Assembly (NCBI GenBank): GCA_921293015.1
Contig: OV121094.1
Coordinates: 2,346,764 to 2,410,763, forward strand
DNA length: 64,000 bases
Source of the DNA: Phorcus lineatus
Lineage: Eukaryota > Mollusca > Gastropoda > Trochida > Trochidae
Reading direction: 5' to 3'
A model generated the notes under the pieces. The model did not search any database. It had not been told where the DNA came from and saw only the letters and a list, made by a program, of their open reading frames with translations. Position 1 is the first letter of the stretch. Each line of letters opens with the position of its first letter. The position numbers were made by a program, and so were the translations under genes. Of this stretch, positions 34,352 through 46,410 are shown in pieces.

Positions 34352-34783
34352 CAGGGCTCCAGATAAGTATTTGAACCCAGAGGTATTTCACTCCTCAAAA
34401 TAAAAAATTGAAGAGTAAAATTGCCAAGTGAAACTAAACTAGGCGTATTTCAAGGTTTATCGTTTTCAGATCCCCATTACAAGTTCGCTGTCTAAGGGCT
34501 TGCATTAAACAAAACATGAAGTATGATTTAAAAAAGAGATCATTTAGATAAACTTGATAATCTTTGTTTTCACATAGTTTGCAATCAAGTAGGCTACTGT
34601 TCGAGATGGAAAGATCAGACATGTTGAATTAAACTTTGATTTGACGTTCACGCATGTAAACAATAACTGGTTGTAATGTGGGAAATTTATGCGTATCTGT
34701 TACTCATTGATTTCATTTTAAATGCGTATATCTGAATTACCCGTGCGTATATTACGCAGATACGCATCTTATCTGGAGCCCTG
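34352..34783. mobile_element. MITE with 16-bp TIRs CAGGGCTCCAGATAAG
   Basis: CAGGGCTCCAGATAAG at 34352-34367 and its exact reverse complement at 34768-34783 bound a 432-bp non-coding element. GTCTG precedes (34347) and follows (34784) it as a 5-bp target duplication. The inner right end has GCGTATATTACGCAGATACG. The CAGGG ends resemble hAT-like elements, but the 5-bp duplication does not settle the superfamily. Confidence 0.9.
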
Positions 34784-35688
34784 GTCTGCACAAAATTAGA
34801 TTCCGAAATTACGTTTGAATCATTGGCGCGTACCACTGTCCGGTTTTCGATCCCAAATCACGACAGAAGCTCGTTTATTGTCACTATTCTGAACTGGGAT
34901 TCTGATTTTCTGAATCAATCACTACTTATCGATAAAAAAACCATTTAATGATATGAAGTTTGACATTTGACTACAACAACATAATCTGTGGCCCTTTAAC
35001 CCTCTTGACACGGACCTTTCTTTCAAAACCTCGGTTAGTAAATAAGTACAGAACATCAGGGATTGTATGGACGATATGTGTCTATACGATCCCTGAGAAC
35101 ATAAAGTATGGGACAGGTCTCAAACTTTTCAGATCCAATGCTTAGTTTTGTGTTTGATCTTTGGATTTATGATCAAATAAACATTCTGTCGTTGAAGAAA
35201 CATAGTTTTAAGCAAACATCCTGAAAAATTTAAATTGAATATTTGTAAAGTTACTTATTTGGCGATGACTGGGAAATCTACTGTCATACCCTCGTGTAAC
35301 CTGTTTCTGTGGTATCAAGAAATAAACTTCAGTTAGTGTTACTGTTGATAATGACAAACATCCTGAACATTACAAAGTGATGGAGTACATATTTTTTCCA
35401 AATAGATAAACAGTTGTTCAACTCTTTTGTGAAATCTTGATCACTTTTAGGAAACAGAAGCCAATTTTTGATAATACATTTTGTGTCACCTGTTTTCATG
35501 ATATTTCTATGATGTCAAATTTTGACAATACAGTACATGCCACAATGTCAATTTTTACTTGAACACAGATCGATAGTGTACAATAGCATTTAAATTGATC
35601 TTGACGTGTTTAAAATATTTACAGGTTCAATTAATCATTTCCTTTTCACAACTATTGAGCACAGTATATCCTTTTTTTGATGAACACG

Positions 35689-35740
35689 CCGCTAATGGCT
35701 GAAATATTGCCCAAGCGGCGTTAAACAATAACTCACTCAA
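35689..35740 (+). mobile_element. 3' tail of the second SINE/LINE family (second copy)
   Basis: GCCGCTAATGGCTGAAATAT, GCCCAAGCGGCGTTAAACAA and CTCACTCA; nearly the same as 19024-19080. 5' truncated. Confidence 0.7.
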
Positions 35741-37689
35741 TTTTTGGGTGAAGTAAAGAAATAATTTTGATGCTTAGAGTATATATTTAATAATAGAGAA
35801 TCTTCTAGTCACCGAATCCTTTGCCTTTCATATAGCTAAAGATATTAGATCAAAGCAAAATTTACCTGTTTGAGCAATAACTTGATTTCGATAAACCAGA
35901 AAATCTTACAAAATAGCCAAAAGTATATAAGAATCAACCTTTCAATGAATCCATATATCCATTAAAAGAACAAGTGTTTTCCTCATGTGTCAGGTGGTTC
36001 AGGACTAGTATAACATGGGTTTACTGGAAAACATTGTTTGAAAAATTATGTAGAGATTGTATTTTTCAAAGTTAAAAAAGTTTTATCTGAAAAGCATGAA
36101 ATTTCATTTGATTGTTTCAACTGAAATGAATCAATAAATAGATTGATGAAATAGTGATAATTTTCTTCTTGGATCCATGTAGAACAACTGGTCAATAAAA
36201 TAAGTGCATACTGGCCAGGTGCATTAAGGCGTTAAAGAGAACAGACATCTTTTTCAAATACCACGAAAACAGGTGACCCATGAAAACAGGTTACTTCAGG
36301 GTATATCCAAACAATTTTTCTCTCCTGTCATTTGTTCTCACTTGGAATACCCCACACTTCTTCCCCCAGAAGACATTGTTTTTATGAGGCAGTTCACTCG
36401 AACACATTCTGGTGAATAGATTTTATTTATATGTATAATATCGTGTATTCAAGTTATTAAGTAAATCATTTCAATTTGACTCTTCTTGTGGGAAAACACA
36501 TTCAACAATGTATGTTTTAATGCATTGAAAAAATATACCTAAGCTCCAAACATTCCAGTTGAATTGAACTAATCAATTAACAAAAAACTGTGAAACTTTA
36601 AGTCTACCTGGAGGGACATAAACTGATAATTCATTTTGTGTGTGATGTATTTTAACAGAAGTGTCCCTATTATTGGGGGTAATTAGAAGATAATTGATAC
36701 AACAAAGTAAAACATAATTGATAGAATAAATAGATTAAATGTAGGTTTGGTTAATATCAAGATTTGATATTAGTATTTCTATTGCTAGAAAAAATATTTT
36801 TTCTGATACAAATTTGCTTTGCCTCAGTTTAACTGGACAGCCATTTAACAGGTAAGCTGTATTGGTATTTACAATAAAGGTTTCGATGGCATTCAGATAG
36901 TTTTATTTCTGAATAAGGTGACCTGAGGTGAATATTGTTTTCAACTAAGTTCAATCAATATAATCAAACAAGACTAAAAATTATTCTACTCATTTTAATA
37001 TATATTTGAGTTAAAGGTTAAGGTTAATCAATTAGATATTTCTTTCCTATTTTTCTAGTAAACAGTAAGCACATGTGAATACTTCAATGCATTTCCATTT
37101 CCATGTCTTATCATTGACTATCCAACTGTCCACAAACAAAAGTGCAATACAAACAGTCAATAATTTTGAGAATTTAGAACGGTTTTTAAAATATAGTCCT
37201 TACACAGTAATAATTCCCAAATGGAAATAACACCGTAGAACTTGAAGAAATAAACTTTTGAAGATCCCTCTACATTTCGTATGTATATCTATTTTGCCTT
37301 TTATGTTTCATCAAATGATTAATATATTAGATTCTACGGGAATTACGGAGTTTCAAATATGATATGCCGGTATTAAGGGCTCGTTATTGTATATACATTG
37401 AGATTAACTTGTTAAAGTACTAAGTAATTTTATTATCGTAGGCTGATTAATGATTAATTTCGAATGGATCCAAGATCGCTTATTCAAGATGTTAACATTA
37501 AAACACGTTGGGCCTACTAAAACTAGGATTCTCGTCTTTATTGACTGACAAGTAATTTCTTCATACGAGAGCCTGAAATTTCATTCTAACATCCAGCTTC
37601 GATTTACAACAGAACCATTGTCATAGTACTTTTACATCTTGTTTCTTAAACCTTTTAGAATTTATATATCGCAGACAAGGAAGTTGATC

Positions 37690-37765
37690 TAACCCGGAAG
37701 TTAACGAGGAACGAATACGTCCGCAGCGCCCTCTATCTTGGCAAGTGACAATAACTCGCTACTGT
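37690..37765. promoter_or_regulatory. GC-rich island with ETS and CTCF-like cores
   Basis: CCGGAAGT (ETS core) at 37694-37701, AGCGCCCTCTA at 37725-37735 (minus strand TAGAGGGCGCT, the core of the CTCF consensus) and an inverted CCAAT box (CCATTGG) at 37769. It could be an intronic regulatory site, a promoter or part of a mobile element. No exon next to it was seen. Confidence 0.25.
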
Positions 37766-39319
37766 TTGCCATTGGCTTATTTTCAATATATCGATAATTA
37801 CATCTTAAATACATTACAAATAATTATATGCAAAATGGCTGGGGCAGTTGGACATTATTTAACTTTCTATTTTAAAATTTTATGACATGGGAGAAATACA
37901 TTTTATTTTACAATACTTATAAAATTGTCAGATTTCAAGTGAATAGCATACTTATAATATTTTTACATGTATTATCAGAAATACATACAAAAATAATCTG
38001 CCATCACACAAAAACAGTAAAATATTCGTTCTTTTTAAAAATAATTTGGATAAGCAATAATGACACACGTTTATCAAAATAAAAGTTTTTTACATGCAGT
38101 ACAAAATAAGTTACTTACAAATATATGAAAGTGATGTGCCAAAGCAACATTTATTTTTTTTTAAATCTTGAAAGAATTATTTTGTTACACCTTGAAAGAG
38201 TTCCAATTAAGAGACGTTTGATATATTTTTACACTATACATTGTTTAAACTGTGTGTAAATATTAACATTTATGCAAATGTTTCGATCAGGAAACATAAT
38301 AAGTTATATCTTTTTTTAAATTGCTGAAAATTATGCCATCCTGTTTAATAAAATCTGAGTTTAATGTTACACCTTGCCAAATTATAGAAAGTGCCCTCAA
38401 AAGAATGATTGTGCTTTTTTGGTGGTGAAATTTCTAATCAAGTATCTAATTGAAAAGGCTATTTACCGCTAATTCATCAGTTCCCTTATAAAACATTTAT
38501 CATTGATAAGACTTGAAATGATTTGAATGATTTATTCGCTAATAATGATCTAAATAAGATTAGTAAAATGTTGTTCGAAATTTTAGGAATCATTTAAGGT
38601 AGGACAATACACACAAATAAATATATTTTGATCAGTCGAAACAACAAGAATTTGTAACCCTCAAAAAAGGGGATTCTCAATATCTATACATTCATACGAT
38701 CTATCACCTTTTAAATTCCAAACAAGACCAAGGCCGCTTCATACTTCCTCAGGTTTGTGTAATCGCTGCATTTCAAAAGTATGATTCAATCTGTATTTTT
38801 AATTTTTTTAGGCTAGACACAAGTGTATGAGCATCAATTAATACAAAATCAGGCAATTTCAGATGTGAAAACTTGTTGAGTGATAATAAAAAAACAACAA
38901 AATGTAGGGAAATTCAAAATCTAACAACAGCTACAAAAACTTTATGTCAAATAGTTGCATTTCTGGCAGAAGCTTAGCATTTGGTCCATACAGGCATGAG
39001 TGCATTTATGATAATCACAGTGATAATTTTTCTTATACATAAGGCATACAAAAAACTTCATAAAAGAATTTTAACCTGAAATTTCAACAACCTACTTAAC
39101 ATTAGCAGGACCCAAATAAGGAAAAATAAAGTTAGTGAATGAAAAATAAGCATGTTCACAAACAATGGCAACATTAAACAGTGGCGAGAATTACAATTAT
39201 ATTTACTGAACTTCTCAAAGACACCAACTGTTTAAAAGCGATTTGCTATATTTATATAGCTAGGTTGATTGTTCAGGATATTCTCCAAGCAAAAATTTTC
39301 GAAAATTACATAATAATAG

Positions 39320-39463
39320 CAGGGATTGGGAAAGACACCTTTGACAATGGTCCATTTTTAGAGATTTTAGTCATTTTCAGAATTCCCCTTAGTAGCAATG
39401 GCAAAATTTCAAATTTGAATCAGCCTTTTTTTTTATCCAATGTGCAAAATGGCCCAATCCCTG
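39320..39463 (-). mobile_element. 144-bp MITE, CAGGGATTGGG ends (copy 1)
   Basis: CAGGGATTGGGAAAG at 39320 and CCCAATCCCTG at 39453-39463 are the terminal inverted repeats. The inside (GACACC--TTGACAATGG, ATTTTTAGAGATTTTAGTCA, CCAATGTGCAAAATGG) matches the copy at 41640 in reverse orientation. Frames across it are by-products. Confidence 0.88.
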
Positions 39464-40207
39464 TAATATAATAACTATCAAACAAAAGAATCATAATCTT
39501 GTGATTTTTACAACTTTATTTCATTAAATTTTATATTTCATATCGATATCAGTATAAAGGTATTGACAATTTACTAGGACAATAAGTTGATAATTTGTTC
39601 ATCTCCACAACTAAAATTGTTAGAAAAGACAAATCAAACATGCAAAAAAATCACATTTATCAATTTTTCTTTTAGCAGGACACAAATACATGAAATTCAA
39701 TTTTACATAGAAATTTCTCTGTAAAGTCATTTTGTAATTGAATCTATTATCACAAACTGAATTTAAGATAAAAATTATTTTAACTGGTTTTATTGTTAAT
39801 ATTTGTAAATAGTAAATCTGTACATGTCTGTAATATTCTGGAAAAGAAAATATCAACATAACCATAATTGGATTCTTTTGCAAATTGGTGCGAAAAAGGC
39901 GGTGACTTGGTGTTTTGTGAAGGGAAGGACTGATTTCAATAAGATTTCCTGTTGGTAATATTATCCCATATTTTACTTTTTATTCTGATCAATATCTGGA
40001 GTAAAGGAAGATAAAACAATATTTAATGCATTCCAGCAAAATTTGTTTGTTTATACATCTATGAGTGGCAATTTATGTGGATATAAGGTAGATGCTACAA
40101 ATCAGCTAAATGATTGTATTTGTGCCTTAACGATGAAATAATTCAAACAGTGTCAAATAACAACAGTACTTAAGTCATGAGTTTTAAGAATCCCAATTCA
40201 AATGGCA

Positions 40208-40275
40208 TCATTCCCCTAGCCCCCGTTCCTCTAGCCCCCTGTTGTTACAAGCCACTAATTAGTACCGCTAGCCCC
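40208..40275. other. C-rich stretch with repeated CTAGCCCC
   Basis: CCCCTAGCCCCC at 40207, CTCTAGCCCCCT at 40230 and GCTAGCCCC at 40267. The minus strand has close G-runs that could form a two-layer G-quadruplex. It is unusual against the AT-rich intron; origin unknown. Confidence 0.5.
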
Positions 40276-40635
40276 TTGACTGGCTTTTTAGTGACAATAC
40301 AACTAAAGTCTCCCAATTTGTCCTTGTCAGTATCAATGGCCATTTTGGTCATATATTAATGTCATTTTAAAAAAGAGCTTAGATAACTTAAAAATCAAAT
40401 ATGAAAATTATTCCTAAAATCAATAGCTTTTATTCATCCACTTATACCCTAAACCTTTTAAGCAGGTCCCTATATTCCCCTACCAATTCTGATAAGATTC
40501 AACTAATAAAAGCAAATGCATTTTAGAGTTCCTTATTTAATTCATACAATTGATTTTAAAAAAAGTGTTCTCAACTTACCTCTCATGACCCTGCAATAAA
40601 TATCTAAAATCTCTTATAATATAATAATATATAGT
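40276..40635. other. Unassigned intronic sequence
   Basis: Nothing recognised. Confidence 0.4.
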
Positions 40636-40781
40636 GGATATTATATGAGTGTCCATGACATACTATGTTTACGACACGAGTGCTTAATATTAGTATTTCC
40701 CGAGCGAGAGCGAGGGATATACTGGTATTAAGGCACGAGTGTTGTAAACATAGTATGTCATGAACACGAATATGATATTCC
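40636..40781. mobile_element. Fold-back element with CGAGCGAGAGCGAGGG centre
   Basis: GGATATTATATGAGTGT ... ACATACTATGTTTACGACAC on the left pairs with GTTGTAAACATAGTATGT ... GATATTCC on the right, with scattered mismatches. The two inner CCC/GGG steps close on GAGCGAGAGC. The flank at 40860-40920 has three TGACGTCA-like words. Arms are more diverged than those of the two fold-backs in copies A and E. Confidence 0.8.
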
Positions 40782-41639
40782 GTTTATTACCGAAGTCGAG
40801 AAATCAAAGAAACTAATCAAAATCAACATAAAAGCATGGGCACAAAGCGCATTTGGAACACAACGTCATAGGCGAACTGTGACGTCAAAGCATTGTTTTT
40901 GACGTGACGTCACAATGAAAAAGTGATATGTTGCCCTAGGGCATCGTATCAAAAATATGAACCCCGTTATGATTGCCCTTGTAGGTAATAATACTGATTA
41001 TTTTGTTGAATGAATACAAAACTTTTCTCATAACAGTAATATTTTAGTTAAATATATATATATGTTATGTATTCTTTTTGCAAATGAATGCTAATCTTTT
41101 CATTTGATAATATTTGAGTACTGGTTTTCAGTTCAGTATAGCTGAACAATCTTACACAAAAAGTGGAGAACAAAATAAGGACGTGACTCAATGGTCAGCT
41201 GGGAAAATATATTTGTTAAATAGAATGTCTGTATCTGTGACTATATGAAAAGCAGGGGTTATGAGCGACCAGTGCTAAGTTATAATTAAGATGGTTGAAT
41301 ATAACATGTGTGTCATGTGTAAAACCAATAATTAAACTTCTCTTCAACAAATTTCTTTTTACTTACATCAAGTGGATCAAGTGGAAGAGGAGGTTGGAGG
41401 AACAAACCACTCATGCATGGATTTTTTTTATAGCAGTGTAGGCACATTAGGAACATACCACTGATTACATGAGTACATATCGATACCATTATTTAGTGGA
41501 ACTGAATTTATTTAATATCAAGCAAATACTAAAAACACCTTTGGCCTGTCTCTGTCATTCATGATCGGCTGGTGATTTCATAACCCAAAAAAACATGAAT
41601 GCATAACAATCGAGGACACGATGAAGATGATTTAATTAT
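40782..41639. other. Unassigned intronic sequence
   Basis: Contains TGACGTCAAAG and GACGTGACGTCAC at 40880-40916 (CRE-like words, possibly part of the same mobile element) and a short TA run near 41055. No gene. Confidence 0.4.
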
Positions 41640-41814
41640 CAGGGATTGGGAAAGGCAGGGGCCATGGGTCATTTTGCACATTGGATGAAAAAATGGCCCA
41701 TTGAAATCAGAAATTTTACCGTTGCTACTATGGGGAATGGCCCATTCAAAATTCTGGAAATGACTAAAAGCCCTAAAAATGGCCCATTGTCCAGGGTGTC
41801 TTTCCCAAACCCTG
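41640..41814 (+). mobile_element. 175-bp MITE, CAGGGATTGGG ends (copy 2)
   Basis: CAGGGATTGGGAAAGG at 41640 and CTTTCCCAAACCCTG ending at 41814. Repeated ATGGCCCATT words inside. It is the same family as 39320-39463 but in the opposite orientation and slightly longer. The frames read on both strands here come from the repeat. Confidence 0.88.
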
Positions 41815-42149
41815 TAATATTGATCAAAGTTAAACAATATTCAGTTATACATATCTTCTCCTCTCAAAGTACTTCTGATTGATTAATATTTGTCAATCTG
41901 TTTAAGGGAAATTGAATTATTTACTTCAGAAAAAAATTTTCATTATGTCATTCCTGGTCATTGATGGAAAATGATAATAACTCTTGAAAAATCTATGATA
42001 TGTATGTTTTCAGGTTAACTTACTAGTATCTCTTTATTTCTCAAAAATGGCTAAGAACCCCAGCTGAGGGAATCTGTTTGGTTACAAATTTGAGGTAGCC
42101 TGCAAAGACAAACTCGACATGTTGCTAGCTCTTATATTAAGCATGAATA

Positions 42150-42270
42150 GGGGGCAGGATAGTGCAGTGGTTAGTGTTGGGTTCGGATAGCAAAGTCCAT
42201 GGTTCAAATCCAGGCAAGGGCTCAGTAACTTGTCAACATTAGAAAACTGTTCTACACAAAATCAAATCCT
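42150..42270 (+). mobile_element. SINE head fragment
   Basis: GGGGCAGGATAGTGCAGTGG (A box) at 42150, GGTTCAAATCC (B box) at 42201, then AGAAAACTGTTCTACACA. It corresponds to the first 120 bases of the SINE at 49033; the 3' part is lost, which is unusual for retroposed copies. Confidence 0.75.
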
Positions 42271-42559
42271 ACTTTCCAGCAAGGAGATTGATAACTTGGA
42301 TGTGATTGTTTGTTGAATGTCAGCAATTCCTTGTTTCTTTTGAAAGGTTGATTTTTTATTTAGAAAACTTATGTGTAATAATATTTTTTTTAAATGAAAT
42401 TTTGCAAGATTGTAAAATTAGTTCTACAAATGTTTTTTCTATACAAACCTTTTTACTATTGCATTGGTTCAGCAAATAAAGAGGCTTTGAATGCACAGTT
42501 GCATGTCTCTATATACCTTACTTAAAATTTTCTGCGCAATTTAAACCACTGTCACAGAT
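42271..42559. other. Unassigned intronic sequence
   Basis: Nothing recognised. Confidence 0.4.
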
Positions 42560-44545
42560 GTTTTTGTCAATACTGCTACCATCACCAAATTTTGTTAAAT
42601 AATGAACACTAGTTACATCGTTCACAAAGACCACTTATTGTTTTGGATCTCTTCATTCCTATATTCATTAAGACATCATGATTTATTTCAGCCCTGATCA
42701 ATTTCAATCATAATTTCAATCATAATCAAACTCAAGATGAGTCACATTATGAATCTATAAGTTGTTCTTGTCAATACTGTCACCAAGATTTTAGAGAGAA
42801 CTTATATACATGCTCTATCACCTTGATCTGATTGAAAGAGTTGATGAAGGATGCTAATAATGAAATGTGCTTTTTGTCTAGGATAATAATAGTTTTTATT
42901 TAATTTCAATAAACTTTTAAGGATGTCAATGCTGCTACTGTCAATACTGCAACCATCTAAAAAGTGGCAGTTTTGACACTCAGGATAGCGGTGTTGACAT
43001 TTTTTTGATTTTGAAGATCACTAGCAACAATTAAACATATAGATGTTTAACTTTCAATGTGGTGTTTTAGTACAACATTATTGAAAGCTATATCAACATA
43101 TCTGTTTGCTTTTTGGTAAATCATTTACAAAGAATATTGGAATTCATCCTGACAGGTGGCAGTAATGACAACTTTGGTGGCAGTAATTGACAATTTTTTT
43201 ATTTGTGTCAAAATATCAATCTGTTCTCAAAACCGGGCATGGATAAATGTTTCGACCTTTATTATTAATACAATGATTTCTTACTGAAAAGTGGACATCA
43301 CTAACTAAATCATTTTTTAAGAAAAGTTTTTAAAAAATTTGGTAGCAGGAGGACAGATGTGGTGGCGGTATTGACATGTATATCAAATATGAAGCAATTT
43401 GGAGTTGTTCATACAGTTAATTGAGACTTTCTCCTGCTGAAAAAACATGTCTATCTAAAAAGAAAAAGAATAAACATATTTCTACATATGCAAAGTATCC
43501 TTCATTGAAGATACATGGTATACCTTTGAAAGCAATGGCAGCATTGACATTTACCTGGTGGCACCAGGCAGTATTGACAAAAATCATTCAAATATTTAAA
43601 GTTATTGATTGATATTGGTTTAAATAAAAACCTGTGTTTCAATTCAGGCTGTCTTCCGATGACAAAATTTCTCCTAACTCTTCTAAAATAAGTATTTGAT
43701 TCATTTTCACATTTTATTGACCACTTTTGCGGTGGCAGTTTTGACAGCTTTGTTTATGGTATTGAAGTAGTTTGTAAGATGATACACTAAAACTTCATTT
43801 TATGTCATTCACTACCTATTGAACACTTAATTATATCAAATGTGGAACATTGTAGTATTACATTAAATATCCCTAATATAGAAAATCATTATGTAATATG
43901 TGATATTATGAGTTTTCAAAATAATAGTATTGACAAGTTAGTGGTATTGTCAAAATGAATTTGCATGAATAGTAAATAATAGATGTCAATCTTTGATTAT
44001 GTAAATGTATATTCAGCTTTCAAACATTAGTCATAGATGAATTGACAAATTTTTGTATTTATGACATTGAAAACAATTATCTATCAATTTGAAAAGATAA
44101 ATAGATTTTTATCCATTCTCTGTTAAGATTTGTCGAATTCTGTTACCGCCATAAGTATTACGCATAATAAATATGATTATGATATGCTAAAATAATTGTC
44201 ATACTAATTTACCAGACATTGGATCGCACAATTGTATTCATTGAAATCTTTTTTTTAATCACAAAATATCAATTCAGAATAACAGTTGTTTGCCTGAAAA
44301 TCAAGACTGTCACCAGTCAGGTCAACACTGTCACCAATGAAGTCAATACTGCTACCAAAGCTGAATACACCATTTTACAATAGCTGCAAACAGACAGTAT
44401 AATATTGTAAAATCAAGAACTGTAATACTTTAAGTCAGTCTTGGAAATTCAAAATTTGTTTCTGTAAAAGATTTAACTATTGAACATAATAATCAAAATG
44501 TTTAAATGTCAACACTGTCACTAAGTAGGTCATTACAGTCACCAA
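42560..44545. repeat. Array of a 15-base motif at about 185-base steps
   Basis: The word GGTGGCAGTATTGAC or its reverse complement GTCAATACTGCCACC, with few changes, occurs at 42566, 42770, 42940, 42964, 43155, 43176, 43361, 43535, 43564, 43731, 43924, 44135, 44321, 44342, 44508 and 44529. Sequence between sites is AT-rich and not visibly repeated. Orientation runs GTCAAT first, switches to GGTGGC at 42964, and back after about 44000. It may be a very old satellite with one protected box; no function known. Confidence 0.6.
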
Positions 44546-45283
44546 CACTGTCCTTTACTGCAACCTACTCAAAAATGGTATTTTAGGGAAAAGTATGATA
44601 TTTATAAAATTGTTTAAGATTGTAGTATTTCAAAATAGATTTAGTAAGTTTCTAACTTAAGATATCAAAATCTAGCCCTACACATGATATTAAAATTGGA
44701 ATAGTATGAAGATGTTTTTATTTCAAAGTTAAGTTTTAAAGTTGTCAAAGTTGTTATTTAATCGAAGACGGCAATGAAAAAAGTATTTGTGAAGACATGT
44801 TACCTTATAGGCTTGAAACATAAAGCACATCATTGGTATGACATGTCAGGTAGTCATAAATTTGTTTTGTACATTTTGATTTCTACAATTTCATTCTTTT
44901 GTTCTGGTAGCTGTGAGTATTGACTATTTTTGACCATATACGTAAAAGTTTTGATAATTTCTTAATTATTAATTAAGGATAAGCTTGAATGTTTCTTGTT
45001 CAGAGTGTTCAACATTCAAACAATACTTGATGGGAAAAGAAATAGAATTTTATACATTTTTTATTTTTGTTTTTGTATGACCTGAAAATTGGACTATTAG
45101 GGATTTTGACTCATACATGTCCTTTTTTTTCAATGTACGAATCATGATGAGACAGGCAGACATTTTTTATTGTAAAATGAAAATATTGAGCGCAAATGAG
45201 ACCAATTGTGTTACAATTTTGAAGGACATCTTGTGAATTATTCTATGCATTATTATATTTATTGATTATTTATCTCACTACAG

Positions 45284-45359
45284 GTTTCCTCAAGGTGGAA
45301 AAAGAAATACCAATTTCTGACTTGCATGCTGTGAAGGACCGGTCTACTCTTGTATGCAG
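45284..45359 (+). CDS. Exon 3 of the split gene
   Basis: Good acceptor (TTATCTCACTACAG) and donor (GCAG / GTAACT at 45360). Only one of three frames is open, giving FLKVEKEIPISDLHAVKDR STLVC plus two bases; this frame needs exactly the one base left by exon 2. The codon use and hydrophilic/hydrophobic pattern look coding. The product is not recognised. Confidence 0.5.
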
Positions 45360-46033
45360 GTAACTGATCTCTAATATAAAGTTACTATTCTTCTTTTATT
45401 ACCAGCTCTGTAAAATTTAGAAATAACATGAACTACCCATAGCCTCAACCATCTCACAGTAGGATTAATATGTATCTGTGGCTATTCTTAGGTTATTCTT
45501 GAAAAGTAATAGAATTTTCATAGTATAGAAAATTAGTCCAAAATAATGTTAATCTAATTGTGTTTCAGTATTGTCAGGTTATGAAACTCACAAGAATTTA
45601 AGCCAGACCACAGGGCTGGCTAGCTCAAAAAGTTGCCAGCCCTGACCGAAACTGCCTGCCCACTAACTTCAATATTTTATTGTAACTATTATGAAATTCA
45701 ATATTGAATATGAACACTACATCTTAAATAAAACACTAGTAAAACAATAAAAGGAATTTCCAAAAACTTTTTGATCAATTGTATGTTAAAATCATAGCCT
45801 TGGGTTTATGATATCACCTGTTTATACAAATAGCCTAGAGCATCGTGGGGAAATGAAAACTGGTCGAATGTAGCATATGCTCATCCTTTGTAAACACTAC
45901 ACTTTTTACATTTTGTAAAAGTTATTAAACAAGTATTCTTTTGGCAATATTTGTAATTGATCTTTATTTGTGCATAATTTCATTGAGAACATTCAAAGTA
46001 TTTCAGATGATAAATCTGATAAGGCATAACTTT
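45360..46033. other. Intron with a CAGGGCTGGC inverted repeat at 45611-45644
   Basis: CAGGGCTGGC at 45611-45620 and GCCAGCCCTG at 45635-45644 are perfect inverted repeats, the kind of end seen in mollusc MITEs. No partner end or longer element was seen. Confidence 0.6.
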
Positions 46034-46144
46034 TACCCTACAGACGGACAGCGGGTAATTGAAAATTTAGCTGTCCAAATTGAAAACAACCTTTCCTGGA
46101 TTGTCGGGCATTCAGATATTTTTAACGCTGGTATTGTTATGTAA
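46034..46144 (+). other. Possible exon or exon fragment
   Basis: A good acceptor (CTTTTACCCTACAG) precedes 46034. One frame is open for 36 codons (GQRVIENLAVQIENNLSW) to TAA, but it does not fit the phase left by exon 3. A donor-like GTAATT at 46045 would instead define an 11-base exon, and that length would correct the phase into the frame at 50141. Neither reading is proven. Confidence 0.2.
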
Positions 46145-46194
46145 TAATGATAATTTAAAAGCCTAATATTTTATTACTTTGCTATTTTATTACC

Positions 46195-46410
46195 TTGCAC
46201 TTTCGATGCAGCTACAGAGCATTTCGTGGGACCTATTTGGTCCGTACATCCATTCAGGTACCCAGTTGTATAGCTGGGTGGACTGAGTGGCTTGTGGATG
46301 AAGGGCCTTGCCCAAGGACACAACACAGTTTTAAGCCCAGGTCACAAATGTTTGGTGTCTCCACCTGGATTCGAACCGGGGTCATTGGCGTGAGAGGCCA
46401 GCGCAGATAC
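46195..46410 (-). mobile_element. Second SINE family, minus strand
   Basis: On the minus strand it has a B box (CCGGTTCGAATCCAGG) near 46363-46378, then TTGTGTCCTTGGGCAAGGC and CCACCCAGCTATACAACTGG. The TGCCCAAGGACACAAC/GCTGGGTGGACTGAG words occur in SINE bodies of many invertebrates (from memory, family name not certain). It differs from the SINE at 49033. The 88-codon plus-strand frame over it is a by-product. Confidence 0.65.

Larger units (their letters stand above)
32789..45283 (+). other. Long intron of the split gene (about 12.5 kb), no other exon recognised
   Basis: AT-rich with many short repeats, described separately. Frames at 33348-33587, 33948-34184, 34960-35145 and 37882-38082 have no protein features. 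Stretches 32850-34350, 34790-35680, 35740-37680, 37770-39310 and 39470-40200 hold nothing I can name, apart from a GC-richer patch at 33370-33460. Confidence 0.4.

Noticed and set aside
41559-41882. Open frames of 92 (-) and 78 (+) codons
   Set aside because: Both strands are open only because they cross a MITE with inverted ends; the same happens at 39181-39471.
42560-44545. CRISPR-like array (short repeats at regular steps)
   Set aside because: Spacing of about 185 bases, motif on both strands, degenerate repeats and a eukaryotic setting rule this out.
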